NCBI GenBank assembly: GCA_965248495.1
Contig: CBDFJL010000003.1
Span: forward strand, 2,232,001-2,296,000
Origin: CAUYXS01 sp965248495
GTDB lineage: Bacteria > Chloroflexota > Dehalococcoidia > Lucifugimonadales > Australimonadaceae
Length of the DNA stretch: 64,000 nucleotides
Reading direction: 5' to 3'
The notes below the pieces were generated by a model. The model was not told the origin of the DNA. It searched no databases and saw only the letters and a list, made by a program, of their open reading frames with translations. Both the position numbers and the translations under genes were made by a program. Positions within the stretch are counted from its first letter, which is position 1; each line of letters begins with the position of its first letter. This document shows, piece by piece, positions 16,816 to 23,783 of the stretch.

Positions 16816-16890
16816 AGTCACTTGTGGTAGCCGTAATAGGCAGCAGGTTACTTATTCATCGACCATTTGTCAACAAAATCAGCCACTTGT
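16816..16890. promoter_or_regulatory. Candidate operator region between divergent HTH genes
   Basis: Two direct copies of AG(T/C)CACTTGT at 16816-16825 and 16881-16890 lie between the divergent regulators in an AT-richer stretch. A related AGTCACTAG follows at about 16896. They could be binding sites for the 16918 repressor. Confidence 0.35.
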
Positions 16891-16917
16891 CTAGAAAGTC
16901 ACTAGAATCTGCTCGAG

Positions 16918-17280
16918 ATGGTGGAGCAGAACCCAAACGGGCAGGCGCTGATTGACTTGCTCAACAACTACCTGCCGCAGTTTGGCAGCATCAGGAAGAT
17001 GGCCCAGGCTTCTGACCTGAGCCACAGCACGATCTCAGGCGTCTTCGAGACGGGCAGAGGTACAGCGAACGTGCTGATCGCCCTCGCAGACCTCGTGGGT
17101 GAGCGGAGAGTTCGCTTACTCGTATTAGGTGGGGTTCTCGCGCATGAGGACCTGGATCACACGCTGGACCCAGCCCAGGACGAAGTATTGGGCCTGTTCA
17201 ACGCGTTGACTGAGGAAGGTCGTCGGTTGCTGCTCGGAGTAGCCCGCGAAATGCTCGGGCAGCCAGTCCGTCCAAACTGA
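16918..17280 (+). CDS. XRE-like repressor
   Basis: The 120-residue protein has an N-terminal HTH: IRKMAQASDLSHSTISGVFE then TGRGTANVLIALADLVG, with helix 3 at SHSTISGVF. A hydrophobic C-terminal helix region (EVLGLFNALTEEGRRLLLGVARE) could dimerise. It probably controls the element's own promoter, given the divergent, damaged HTH frame upstream and repeats between them. Confidence 0.6.
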   Translation: MVEQNPNGQALIDLLNNYLPQFGSIRKMAQASDLSHSTISGVFETGRGTANVLIALADLVGERRVRLLVLGGVLAHEDLDHTLDPAQDEVLGLFNALTEEGRRLLLGVAREMLGQPVRPN

Positions 17281-17702
17281 TGGAATTCGGCCACTCGAAG
17301 TCCTCGGCATCCTCGTGGCCGACAAGGACGCTCACGATGACGGTGGACCTGATCTGTTGAGCCATGTTGCACCTCTGCGCCAACGGTGACTTTCAGCCTG
17401 TCCGGGCATGGCCCCAATGACCATGGTGCAAGAACTCATCCATCTGTATGGACGCGCTGTGCCAGTCCTCCGCGAAGCAACGCTTGAAGGACTCCGTGGA
17501 GGTATCCGTCGCCAGGTGGAAGGACCTCGATGACAGCCGGCAGATCAGCCCCTTCCCCCAAAGGCCGTGAGCTGCACGACGATCCGCACCTGATCGTCCA
17601 ACGCCGCTCCTCAGTCCCCAACTATCGGCATGCTTCATCTAATGCCAAACAGAACACCAGTTCGCATTCTCGCTGACGCACGCCACTGGATGCAATAGGG
17701 TG
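17281..17702. other. Stretch without a convincing gene
   Basis: I see no full gene here. The best short frame starts at ATG 17417 (plus strand, 38 residues, MTMVQELIHLYGRAVPVL...). It is gene-like in composition but unrecognised and may be a fragment. The rest resembles decayed coding sequence. Confidence 0.4.
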
Positions 17703-17822
17703 ATGGCGTCAGTCCGGTCAAGCAATGTCCGATGGAGTGACCACCCCACATGGGAACCTATCCCTTGGCCTCGAGCCGCCGAAGTGATCGGCGAGGTCCG
17801 GTGGTACGCCGTGACACTGTAA
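17703..17822 (+). pseudogene. C-terminal remnant resembling an S24 (LexA-like) repressor
   Basis: A 39-codon frame ends AAEVIGEVRWYAVTL-stop. A hydrophobic V-I-G-x-V-R-W strand followed by a T-L ending is the usual C-terminus of S24 peptidase-type repressors. A near copy (DAEVIGEVRWMARTL) ends at 22680 in island 2. The catalytic Ser/Lys part is absent. Confidence 0.35.
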
Positions 17823-17905
17823 GGGAGCAGCAGCCCAGCAGAAGCGACAGCGAAAAGTGTCAGACGGGGCTATGGCCTGAATCGCCGACTACATAAGATT
17901 CGTCC

Positions 17906-18370
17906 GTGAGCGTGACGCGAAACGCCAGGGAGGTTGATGTGAGGACGCCGAACCAGATAGCCCAGTTACCCCTCTTCGCTGAAGAGCCTCTGGCGGCACC
18001 AGCTACCCTCACATCAGTTCAGGAGCCCGAACAGGAGGCTCCGGTAAGCGCGAATGCGCCTCAAGAGATCGCCAGCGAGGAGCGCGACCTGCCCAACAAG
18101 ACGCTCGATGAGGGCCAGCACCAGCGACATATTGTGCAGCCCTACCGGATGACCAAGACCCGGAGGGTACAAAGGCTCACGCCGGTGGATGCGCTAACGG
18201 TGCCGAGCGCCGAAGCTGCCCTGAGACGTGCCGAGAGTCTGTTCGAGACGGGACGCTACGTAGGAGTTGATGCCTTCACCACGACGGCTAACCCGGACAT
18301 GGGAGAGTATGGCGAGCCCGTGTTCCACGCCCGCCTCGGTGAAGTGCCAAGGGCCGAGTACGGAGAATAG
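17906..18370 (+). CDS. Hypothetical protein with an N-terminal beta-clamp-binding motif
   Basis: The 154-residue product is not recognised. Near its start, NQIAQLPLFAEEP (residues about 16-28) contains QLPLF, a close match to the bacterial sliding-clamp binding consensus. It is followed by a Glu/Pro/Ala-rich, probably disordered stretch, so the peptide would be accessible. The C-terminal 60 residues (ALRRAESLFETGRYVGVDAF) look folded. GTG 17906 is the likely start. A role tied to the host replication clamp is plausible inference. Confidence 0.5.
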   Translation: MSVTRNAREVDVRTPNQIAQLPLFAEEPLAAPATLTSVQEPEQEAPVSANAPQEIASEERDLPNKTLDEGQHQRHIVQPYRMTKTRRVQRLTPVDALTVPSAEAALRRAESLFETGRYVGVDAFTTTANPDMGEYGEPVFHARLGEVPRAEYGE

Positions 18371-18383
18371 AAAGAGGCCCACG

Positions 18384-18611
18384 TTGCTCATTGAGACGAC
18401 CGGCGGCGCCATATCGTCTCGTCGACGGCATGCCGTCGCCGGTGCCCTAGCCATTCTTCTGATGGTGGGGCTTCTTCTTTTCGTCGCATGTGAGGGTCCT
18501 CCTGGGCCTCAGGGTGAGCGTGGTCCCCAGGGCCCCCAAAGGTCCCCCAAGGTCCCCCAAGCGAAGCCGGCCCAGCCGGAGGCTCGCCTCCCACGTCGTC
18601 CGCTCAGATGA
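18384..18611 (+). CDS. Short lipoprotein with collagen-like Gly-Pro-Gln tail
   Basis: From TTG 18384 (after AAAGAGG) the 75-residue product has a basic N-terminus, a hydrophobic core and the lipobox LLFVAC, then GPPGPQGERGPQGPQ. Collagen-like lipoproteins with this start usually continue much longer. Here the Gly-x-y register is lost after five triplets at a run of C residues (about 18535-18560), so a frameshift may have shortened it. The stop overlaps the next start (ATGA). Confidence 0.5.
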   Translation: MLIETTGGAISSRRRHAVAGALAILLMVGLLLFVACEGPPGPQGERGPQGPQRSPKVPQAKPAQPEARLPRRPLR

Positions 18612-18961
18612 GCATCGCCGCGCACCTCGACATGATCTACACACTGTTCCAGAACATCTGGCCTCGCGTCGACAATTCCGACTACTGGGCTGCCGCTTTC
18701 TACAGTTCCCACCAGGAGCTAGAGCACGAGTGGGCCAGTAGTGCTCCCGGTTCGCTGCATAACCGCATAGCGATCGGGGAACTTGACCTAGTCCGTCGCA
18801 GGGTGGAGGACTGGCACGCGCGGTATGAGGAGTGGGTGAAAGGAGCGGAGGAACGGCTTGACCAGCTTTCGGAATCGGACCGCCACTTCGACATGGTGCA
18901 GGCCGCCTCCTCACGGGTTAGCCGAATCCTCTTGCATGTCGACGCGATCCTCAGTAAGTGA
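18608..18961 (+). CDS. Hypothetical helical protein
   Basis: A 117-residue protein, mostly amphipathic helices (HQELEHEWASSAPGSLHNR; DLVRRRVEDWHARYEEWV) with a coiled-coil-like RLDQLSESDRHFDMV. No family recognised. It is translationally coupled to the short lipoprotein upstream. No signal peptide, so probably cytoplasmic. Confidence 0.5.
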   Translation: MSIAAHLDMIYTLFQNIWPRVDNSDYWAAAFYSSHQELEHEWASSAPGSLHNRIAIGELDLVRRRVEDWHARYEEWVKGAEERLDQLSESDRHFDMVQAASSRVSRILLHVDAILSK

Positions 18962-18982
18962 CCCAGCCGTGAGAGTAAAGCA

Positions 18983-19254
18983 TTGACCATTAGAGCAATC
19001 GCCCCCAACTTCGCCGACAAGACCATCTGGACAGGCGACAACCTGGACATCCTCCGGGGGATGAACAGCGAGTGTGTCGACCTCATCTACCTCGACCCGC
19101 CCTTCAACTCGAACCGAATTACGCCGCCCCGGTTGGTAGCCAGGCCGCCGGAGCAGCGTTCAAGGACACATGGACCCTCTCCGACCTGGACGTGGCGTGG
19201 ATGGGGTTTATCGCCGATGAGCAGCCCGCCATGCATGCCGGATGGCAACGATAA
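18983..19254 (+). pseudogene. N6-adenine DNA methyltransferase, frameshifted and truncated
   Basis: The start reads NFADKTIWTGDNLDILRGM then DLIYLDPPFNSNR, the beta-class adenine methyltransferase N-terminus with catalytic DPPF. One base later the frame changes: NYAAPVGSQAAGAAF and DTWTLSDLDVAW continue the family in the +1 frame. A single missing base at about 19117 accounts for it. The second frame ends at 19254, far short of the usual 400 or more residues, so the target-recognition and SAM-binding parts are gone. Confidence 0.7.
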
Positions 19255-19532
19255 CATTCCACGTTGGGGTACTCAGGAAGCTCGCACGTCGGCCGTGGTC
19301 CGCTGCGCTAGTGGACATATAGCCGCGCGGGAGACCTTCGAGGATGTTGGCGGGTGCCCTTATTGCACCTACACACCGGAAGCGCGTGTAGCAGCCTTGA
19401 AAGCGAAAGAGGCGACGGAGAAGCGGATGCGGCAAGGTAGGACTTCTGGAACGGGTCGCTGACTTTCGGAACAGAAGGCACTTTGGGGGCAAAGCCGGAC
19501 AGGGGCAGCTGGTTGAGGAGAGATACACATCC

Positions 19533-20696
19533 ATGGCCTTGCGCAAGCGTAGGAATGGACAGGGCAGCGTCCGCCAGCGCGGGCCGAAGCTCTTTCAGCT
19601 CGTCTACACCCTCACGTCAGGGACGGGCGACACCCGCAAGCAGGCGTATGAGACGGTCAAGGGCACCCGCCAGGCTGCCGAGAGGCGCCTGCGGGAGATT
19701 CTGGCCTCGCTGGATGAGGGGAGGCATGTCGAGCCGTCCAAGGACACGACGAGCGCCTTCATCGCCTACTGGTTCAAGACCTACGCGGAGGCCAGGCTAT
19801 CCCCTCGTACCCTGAAGGACTACCGCGGCGACATTCGCCGGTACATCGACCCAACGATCGGCAGCGTCCCCGTACGCGACCTAGGACTACAGCACGTTCT
19901 CGGTATGCTCAGCAAGATGCGGGCACAAGGATTGTCGGAGCGCACGCTGCTCCATGCGTACGCGCTGCTGCATGAGGCTCTGGCTCGTGGAGTCAAGTGG
20001 CGGATGCTCGCCCACAATCCTTGCGCCCTCGTGGACCGGCCTAAGCCGAAGCGAACCGAGATGCGCACCCTCGACGAGGAAGGCGTTGGCCGGTTCTTCC
20101 AGGCCATCGCACCCTCACGGTACGCCGACGCCTACCGCACGGCCTTCTTCACTGGCACGCGCCGAAGCGAAGTCCTAGGACTACGCTGGCCATCTATTGA
20201 TCTCGATGGGCGTGCCATTTCCATCGTGGCCGGCCTGCATCGCATCAAGGGCGAAGGGCTGGTGCTGCTCGAGGTGAAGACCGACAAGTCGCGTCGACGC
20301 ATCCCGATACCCTCAGTGGTTGTTGACATACTCCGCGCAATCAGAGGCCGTCAGATAGAGCTCTCGGAGCTCACGATGGGCACCGCCTGGAACCCGGACG
20401 GCTTCGTGTTCGCCAAGGTGGACGGCGCACCCTTCGACCCAGACAAGGTGACGAGGGACTTCACCGCTCGGATGCAAGCCGCTAGACTCCCCATCACGAT
20501 TCATGGCCTGCGCCACACCTTCGCATCGCTACAGCTGGCCAGGGGTGAGCATCTGAAGGTGGTGCAGGAGTTGTTAGGCCACAGCTCGGCGAGCGTGACG
20601 GCGGACCTGTACTCGCACGTCATTCCTGGCATCAAGGAATCCTCGGTGGACCGCTTCGCCGAGCAGTTCAACGACCCGCACCAAGCGCGCCCGTAG
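19533..20696 (+). CDS. int: Tyrosine integrase of island 1
   Basis: The 387-residue protein has an N-terminal arm-binding domain (RKRRNGQGSVRQRGPKLFQL), a SAM-like core-binding domain (WFKTYAEARLSPRTLKDYRG) and a catalytic domain with R210 (TGTRRSEVLG), H324-x-x-R327 (HGLRHTFASL), the LLGHSS His and nucleophile Y360 (DLYSHV). All key residues are present, so it may be functional. It reads towards the intact tRNA-Ser(CGA), 92 bp away. The N-terminal domain would bind the 11-bp repeats found at both ends of the island. Confidence 0.93.
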   Translation: MALRKRRNGQGSVRQRGPKLFQLVYTLTSGTGDTRKQAYETVKGTRQAAERRLREILASLDEGRHVEPSKDTTSAFIAYWFKTYAEARLSPRTLKDYRGDIRRYIDPTIGSVPVRDLGLQHVLGMLSKMRAQGLSERTLLHAYALLHEALARGVKWRMLAHNPCALVDRPKPKRTEMRTLDEEGVGRFFQAIAPSRYADAYRTAFFTGTRRSEVLGLRWPSIDLDGRAISIVAGLHRIKGEGLVLLEVKTDKSRRRIPIPSVVVDILRAIRGRQIELSELTMGTAWNPDGFVFAKVDGAPFDPDKVTRDFTARMQAARLPITIHGLRHTFASLQLARGEHLKVVQELLGHSSASVTADLYSHVIPGIKESSVDRFAEQFNDPHQARP

Positions 20697-20714
20697 AGGC
20701 CCTTCCTGAGCCAC

Positions 20715-20736
20715 TGTGGGCGAACTGTGGGCGAAA
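20715..20736 (+). repeat. Two 11-bp repeats, candidate integrase arm sites (right end)
   Basis: CTGTGGGCGAA is repeated twice head to tail between the integrase stop and the intact tRNA-Ser. It differs only in the last three bases from the triple repeat at 1908-1940 at the opposite end of the island. An inverted-looking CTACAGTGGG follows at about 20742. Confidence 0.6.
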
Positions 20737-20788
20737 CGGCCTACAGTGGGTCAGCATGAAATCAGGGAACGTGGTGGTGGCCTGGTTC

Positions 20789-20879
20789 GGAGAGATGGCC
20801 GAGTGGTTGAAGGCGACGGTCTCGAAAACCGTTGTACCGGTCTCCGGTACCGTGGGTTCGAATCCCACTCTCTCCGCCA
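20789..20879 (+). tRNA. tRNA-Ser(CGA), intact copy
   Basis: Class II tRNA with acceptor GGAGAGA/TCTCTCC, anticodon stem ACGGT/ACCGT around loop CTCGAAA (anticodon CGA), a long variable arm (TGTACCGG/CCGGTACC) and T-loop TTCGAAT; CCA is encoded. The first 39 nt are duplicated at 1761. The 5' flank is element DNA with no clear -10 box, so expression may depend on read-through from the integrase side. Confidence 0.97.
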
Positions 20880-20951
20880 CCTTCGCCGGCAAGGCCCGCG
20901 GTGATCCCCGCGCGGGGCACCCTAGCACGGAAGCGGCGGCGAGCAGACGAC

Positions 20952-21041
20952 GGAGAGGTGCTGGAGCGGCCGAACAGGCACGCCTGGAAAGCGTGTAGGG
21001 GCGCAAGTCTCTCGCGGGTTCGAATCCCGCCCTCTCCGCCA
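20952..21041 (+). tRNA. tRNA-Ser(GGA)
   Basis: Acceptor GGAGAGG/CCTCTCC, anticodon stem CACGC/GCGTG around CTGGAAA (anticodon GGA), long variable arm, T-loop TTCGAAT and encoded CCA. Its last 14 bases (21028-21041) recur at 25561-25574, marking it as the target of island 2. Confidence 0.97.
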
Positions 21042-21127
21042 GCTAGCCCTTCATCAGCTCCTTGGCCATGGAGCCATTGATACCATTTCCACCGCATGGG
21101 GATGAGCCGGAACCCATCCGCGGTGCA

Positions 21128-21200
21128 TCGCATCTAGTCTGATCTAATCGCATCCAGTAGCGTAGAATACTCTGCATAATGGTATACGTTTTGGTACACG
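21128..21200 (+). repeat. Left arm-site region of island 2
   Basis: TCGCATCTAGT and TCGCATCCAGT (21128 and 21148, 20-bp spacing) are followed by GGTATACGTTTTGGTACACG at 21181-21200. The last is matched at the other end of the island (25478-25499). Confidence 0.5.
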
Positions 21201-21268
21201 TGGCCTGGCATCGTGGAAGCTGCCTTTCGAGGGGGGCCTCACCGGAATGACCCCGTGACCAAGCCCCG

Positions 21269-22432
21269 TTGAAATCTCACCGCAGGCACCCCAGCAACGC
21301 CCTCACACTGGGCCTCCTCCGGTCCCAGACCCAGCCCGGCATGTACGCCGACGGCAACGGCCTTTACCTCAGGGTGGATCCGTCTGGGACCAAGCGTTGG
21401 GTACAGCGGCTGACGGTGCATCATCGCCGCCGGCATATCGGGCTCGGCGGATGGCCCATGGTGACGCTCACCGAGGCCAGGGACGTGGCCTATGAGAACC
21501 GCCGTCTTGCCCGCGCTGGGGGTGACCCGCTCGCCGAGAAACGGCGCCGAGCGATGCCCACGTTCGCCGAAGCCGCCCGGACCGTCATCGCGATGCACCG
21601 TCCTACCTGGAGGAGCGCCAAACACGCCGCGCAGTGGAGCGCGACGCTGGAGGCGTACGCCTACCCGGAAATGAGGAGCCTCTCCGTGGGGACCATCACC
21701 ACAGCCGACGTGCTACGCGTGCTCGCGCCGATCTGGACGACGAAAGCAGAGACCGCGCGGCGTGTACGCCAGCGCATCGGAGCGGTGATGGAGTGGGCCA
21801 TCGCTCAGGGATACCGATCGGACAACCCGGCAGGAGAAGCCATCACTGCTGTGCTCCCGAGGACGGCCCGCTCGCGGGAACATCACGCCGCCCTTGACCA
21901 CCGTGAGGTCGTTCATGTGATCAGGGCCGTCAGAGACTCCACGGCCAGCCTGTCCGTCAGGCTTGCATTCGAGTTGCTCGTCCTCACCGCCGCGCGGTCC
22001 GGCGAGGTGCGCCACGCAAGATGGTCAGAGGTGGACGTGGCCGCAGCGACATGGACGATACCCGCCGAGCGTATGAAGGCGGGCAAGCCTCATCGTGTCC
22101 CCTTGTCCAAGCGTGCCCTGGCCGTGCTCGCCCCGGCTAAGAAGCTTGATGGGGGCGAGGGTTTGCTGTTCCCGTCGGCGAACAGCAAACCTCACTCCAA
22201 CATGGCGTTCACCCAACTGCTCCGAAGGCTAGGTGTGCAAGCTGTCCCCCACGGCTTCCGGTCGAGCTTCCGTGATTGGGCGAGCGAGTACACCGACTCA
22301 CCACACGCCGTGATGGAGGCTGCATTGGCCCATACGGTGCCGTCAGCGGTCGAGGCGGCCTACGCTCGCAGCGATCTGTTCGACCGACGGCGCGTGCTCA
22401 TGGAGGCTTGGGCCGACTACCTGAACGTGTAA
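21269..22432 (+). CDS. int: P4-type tyrosine integrase of island 2
   Basis: The 387-residue protein has the DUF4102-like N-terminal domain typical of P4/CP4-57 integrases (GMYADGNGLYLRVDPSGTKR, then RRHIGLGGWPMVTLTEAR), a core-binding domain and a catalytic domain with ARSGEVRHARW (Arg), HGFRSSFRDWASE (H-x-x-R) and Tyr in VEAAYARSDLF. TTG 21269 gives the full N-terminus. All catalytic residues are visible. P4-type enzymes usually target tRNA 3' ends, which agrees with the att repeat. Confidence 0.92.
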   Translation: MKSHRRHPSNALTLGLLRSQTQPGMYADGNGLYLRVDPSGTKRWVQRLTVHHRRRHIGLGGWPMVTLTEARDVAYENRRLARAGGDPLAEKRRRAMPTFAEAARTVIAMHRPTWRSAKHAAQWSATLEAYAYPEMRSLSVGTITTADVLRVLAPIWTTKAETARRVRQRIGAVMEWAIAQGYRSDNPAGEAITAVLPRTARSREHHAALDHREVVHVIRAVRDSTASLSVRLAFELLVLTAARSGEVRHARWSEVDVAAATWTIPAERMKAGKPHRVPLSKRALAVLAPAKKLDGGEGLLFPSANSKPHSNMAFTQLLRRLGVQAVPHGFRSSFRDWASEYTDSPHAVMEAALAHTVPSAVEAAYARSDLFDRRRVLMEAWADYLNV

Positions 22433-22445
22433 GGTCTTGGGCAGG

Positions 22446-22633
22446 TTGGCGCTGGGGGTCGCGTCACTAGAGCAGCATGGGCGGTTCATCGCCCTGCTCT
22501 GTGGGGGCACCAAAGGCAGGCAGCAGCGTGATATCGCCCGCGCCAAGCGCATGGCCGCGGATAGAAGGAGGGAGCAACGATGACGGAGACCTACACGCCC
22601 TGGCGGCTGGAGAACTACATCGACTCGGAGGAG
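22446..22633 (+). pseudogene. Remnant of a HigBA/RelE-type addiction module
   Basis: A toxin C-terminus (GRFIALLCGGTKGRQQRDIA then RAKRMAADRRREQR, stop 22581-22583) matches the end of the phage-derived addiction-module killer proteins. Its stop overlaps the ATG at 22580 of a second frame, METYTPWRLENYIDSEE with an extra Thr after Met, which matches the start of the cognate antidote family (typically ...DYLDSEEDIAAYL). The antidote breaks off at about 22633. The gene order toxin-antidote with ATGA overlap is the family norm, so both halves come from one module whose ends are lost. Confidence 0.5.
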
Positions 22634-22680
22634 ACGCCGAGGTCATCGGCGAGGTCCGGTGGATGGCGCGGACTCTGTAA
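22633..22680 (+). pseudogene. S24-repressor-like C-terminal tail, island 2 copy
   Basis: Fused directly after the antidote fragment in another frame: DAEVIGEVRWMARTL-stop. DNA and protein are close to the tail at 17780-17822 in island 1. It is probably a deletion joint between an antidote gene and a repressor gene. Confidence 0.35.
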
Positions 22681-22686
22681 GAGAAA

Positions 22687-22902
22687 TCAAGCTCTGTCTA
22701 CCGGCTTTTCAGCCTGCCCTGTCCCGGCGCCAAACAACTGCGCCGCCCGATCCAGCAACAGGGTCTTTCATTGCGTGATCTGGTTCGGGTGCATATCGAA
22801 CTGGCTTGCCAACTCCGAAAGTGTCCGGTCGCCGCGTACTGCGGCAAGAGCCACCTTCGCCTTGAACTCTGCCGAGTGGTTACGGCGGGGTCGTCTGCTC
22901 AT
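22687..22902 (-). pseudogene. Decayed IS3-family transposase orfA
   Basis: From ATG 22902 the frame reads MSRRPRRNHSAEFKAKVALA then AVRGDRTLSELASQFDMHPN and QITQ, an IS3/ISL3-like orfA helix-turn-helix, but the expected Trp codon is TGA (22768 region). After it, KTLLLDRAAQLFGAGTGQ continues in frame to a second stop at 22687. No orfB is present and no terminal repeats can be assigned. Confidence 0.7.
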
Positions 22903-22919
22903 CTCTCGCTCCTGTCTCC

Positions 22920-22939
22920 GAGGGCACTATCATGCCCTC
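22920..22939. repeat. Short perfect hairpin
   Basis: GAGGGCA, a 6-nt loop, then TGCCCTC, just upstream of the decayed orfA start. It may be part of the IS end or a small terminator; there is no T run. Confidence 0.35.
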
Positions 22940-22992
22940 AATCAGGCAGCGATTCCACTTATCCCTCTGTTCAGATTTCCGGAGCCACTTCT

Positions 22993-23028
22993 AGCGCCCC
23001 TGGGAACGAGAGTTATCCCAGGGGCGCT
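22993..23028. terminator. Strong hairpin after the secreted-protein gene
   Basis: AGCGCCCCTGGG pairs perfectly with CCCAGGGGCGCT across a 12-nt loop. It lies 22 bp beyond the 3' end of the minus-strand gene 23050-23751 and would end its transcript. There is no U tract. Confidence 0.55.
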
Positions 23029-23049
23029 TCGGTATTGTGGATGAGCGTG

Positions 23050-23751
23050 CTAGTCGCCTTGGATCGACACCTCTAAGTAGGTGGTTTGACCCACCAGCGT
23101 TCGAGTGTCGCCGTCGACTACGAAGTTCTTGCTATCTGAGAGCAGAGGGTTGTCTATGGGAATTCGCAGAGAGGTCTCTCTCTTCGTGCCGTTTACCGTG
23201 TCTGCGCTGTCGAACACTTTTATCGAACGGCCATCGATTGCCTCATCGGGTCTCTCTACATAGCCCTGAACTCTCAGTTTTTCGGAAATGGCAAACCTGC
23301 CTGTCAGCCAGTCGGCGAGGGTCCCACGCTGCTCAGCTGCCCGGAATGAGTGTACCGCCCCTGTTGTAGCGTCAGTGATGATCGCTTCGTTGCCCATCAC
23401 GATGGTCGTGGAGAGCAGAGTCCCTGTCATCGTGTATGCCTCGCCGACGAATTCAGTGATCGTGCCTGCGGGGTCGGCTGACAACTGCCACTCCATGACG
23501 ATGCGGTCTGGCTGAGAGCCAAGGCCGAAGACTACACGGTCCTGCTCGAAAGTTTCGACCCGGATGAACAAAGTGTTCCCGGCCTCGACCGCTTTGACCA
23601 GGCGTTCCTGTTCCTCTGTCGCTAGGGCAGAGAGAGCGGTTGCCCCGGCTGCAGGTTGACTTGCTAGCTGGATTGTCAAGAACGTGACCCCAACGACCAC
23701 GATCGCGATGAGTCCAGCGGAGATTCTCTTGGTTGTCCATTCAATATGCAT
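23050..23751 (-). CDS. Secreted or membrane-anchored protein of unknown function
   Basis: The 233-residue protein has an N-terminal signal/anchor (basic TTKR then ISAGLIAIVVVGVTFLTI) and a beta-rich remainder (VVFGLGSQPDRIVMEWQLS; AYTMTGTLLSTTIVMGNEAI), reminiscent of outer-surface beta-sandwich or lipoprotein-carrier folds. A GAGGAGG site precedes ATG 23751. No family recognised. It follows 23784-24257 in the same direction by 32 bp, so both are probably co-transcribed cargo of island 2. Confidence 0.6.
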   Translation of the reverse strand: MHIEWTTKRISAGLIAIVVVGVTFLTIQLASQPAAGATALSALATEEQERLVKAVEAGNTLFIRVETFEQDRVVFGLGSQPDRIVMEWQLSADPAGTITEFVGEAYTMTGTLLSTTIVMGNEAIITDATTGAVHSFRAAEQRGTLADWLTGRFAISEKLRVQGYVERPDEAIDGRSIKVFDSADTVNGTKRETSLRIPIDNPLLSDSKNFVVDGDTRTLVGQTTYLEVSIQGD

Positions 23752-23783
23752 GGTGTCTATTGTCCTCCTCTCTCCATGGCCCC

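Larger units (their letters stand above)
1761..20827. mobile_element. Integrated island 1 in tRNA-Ser(CGA), about 19 kb
   Basis: The element is bounded by the 39-bp direct repeat (1761-1799 and 20789-20827) and has a tyrosine integrase (19533-20696) just inside the right end. Tandem 11-mers that look like integrase arm sites lie inside both ends. Cargo includes phage-type replication genes (prim-pol, ATPase), small Cys-rich genes, HTH repressor-like genes, a serine recombinase, remnants of a C5 and an N6 DNA methyltransferase, and an embedded ABC transporter. Many genes are truncated and no structural phage genes are visible, so it is probably an old, degraded integrative element or satellite. 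Bases 1800-2183, apart from the arm repeats, hold nothing I can recognise. Confidence 0.85.
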
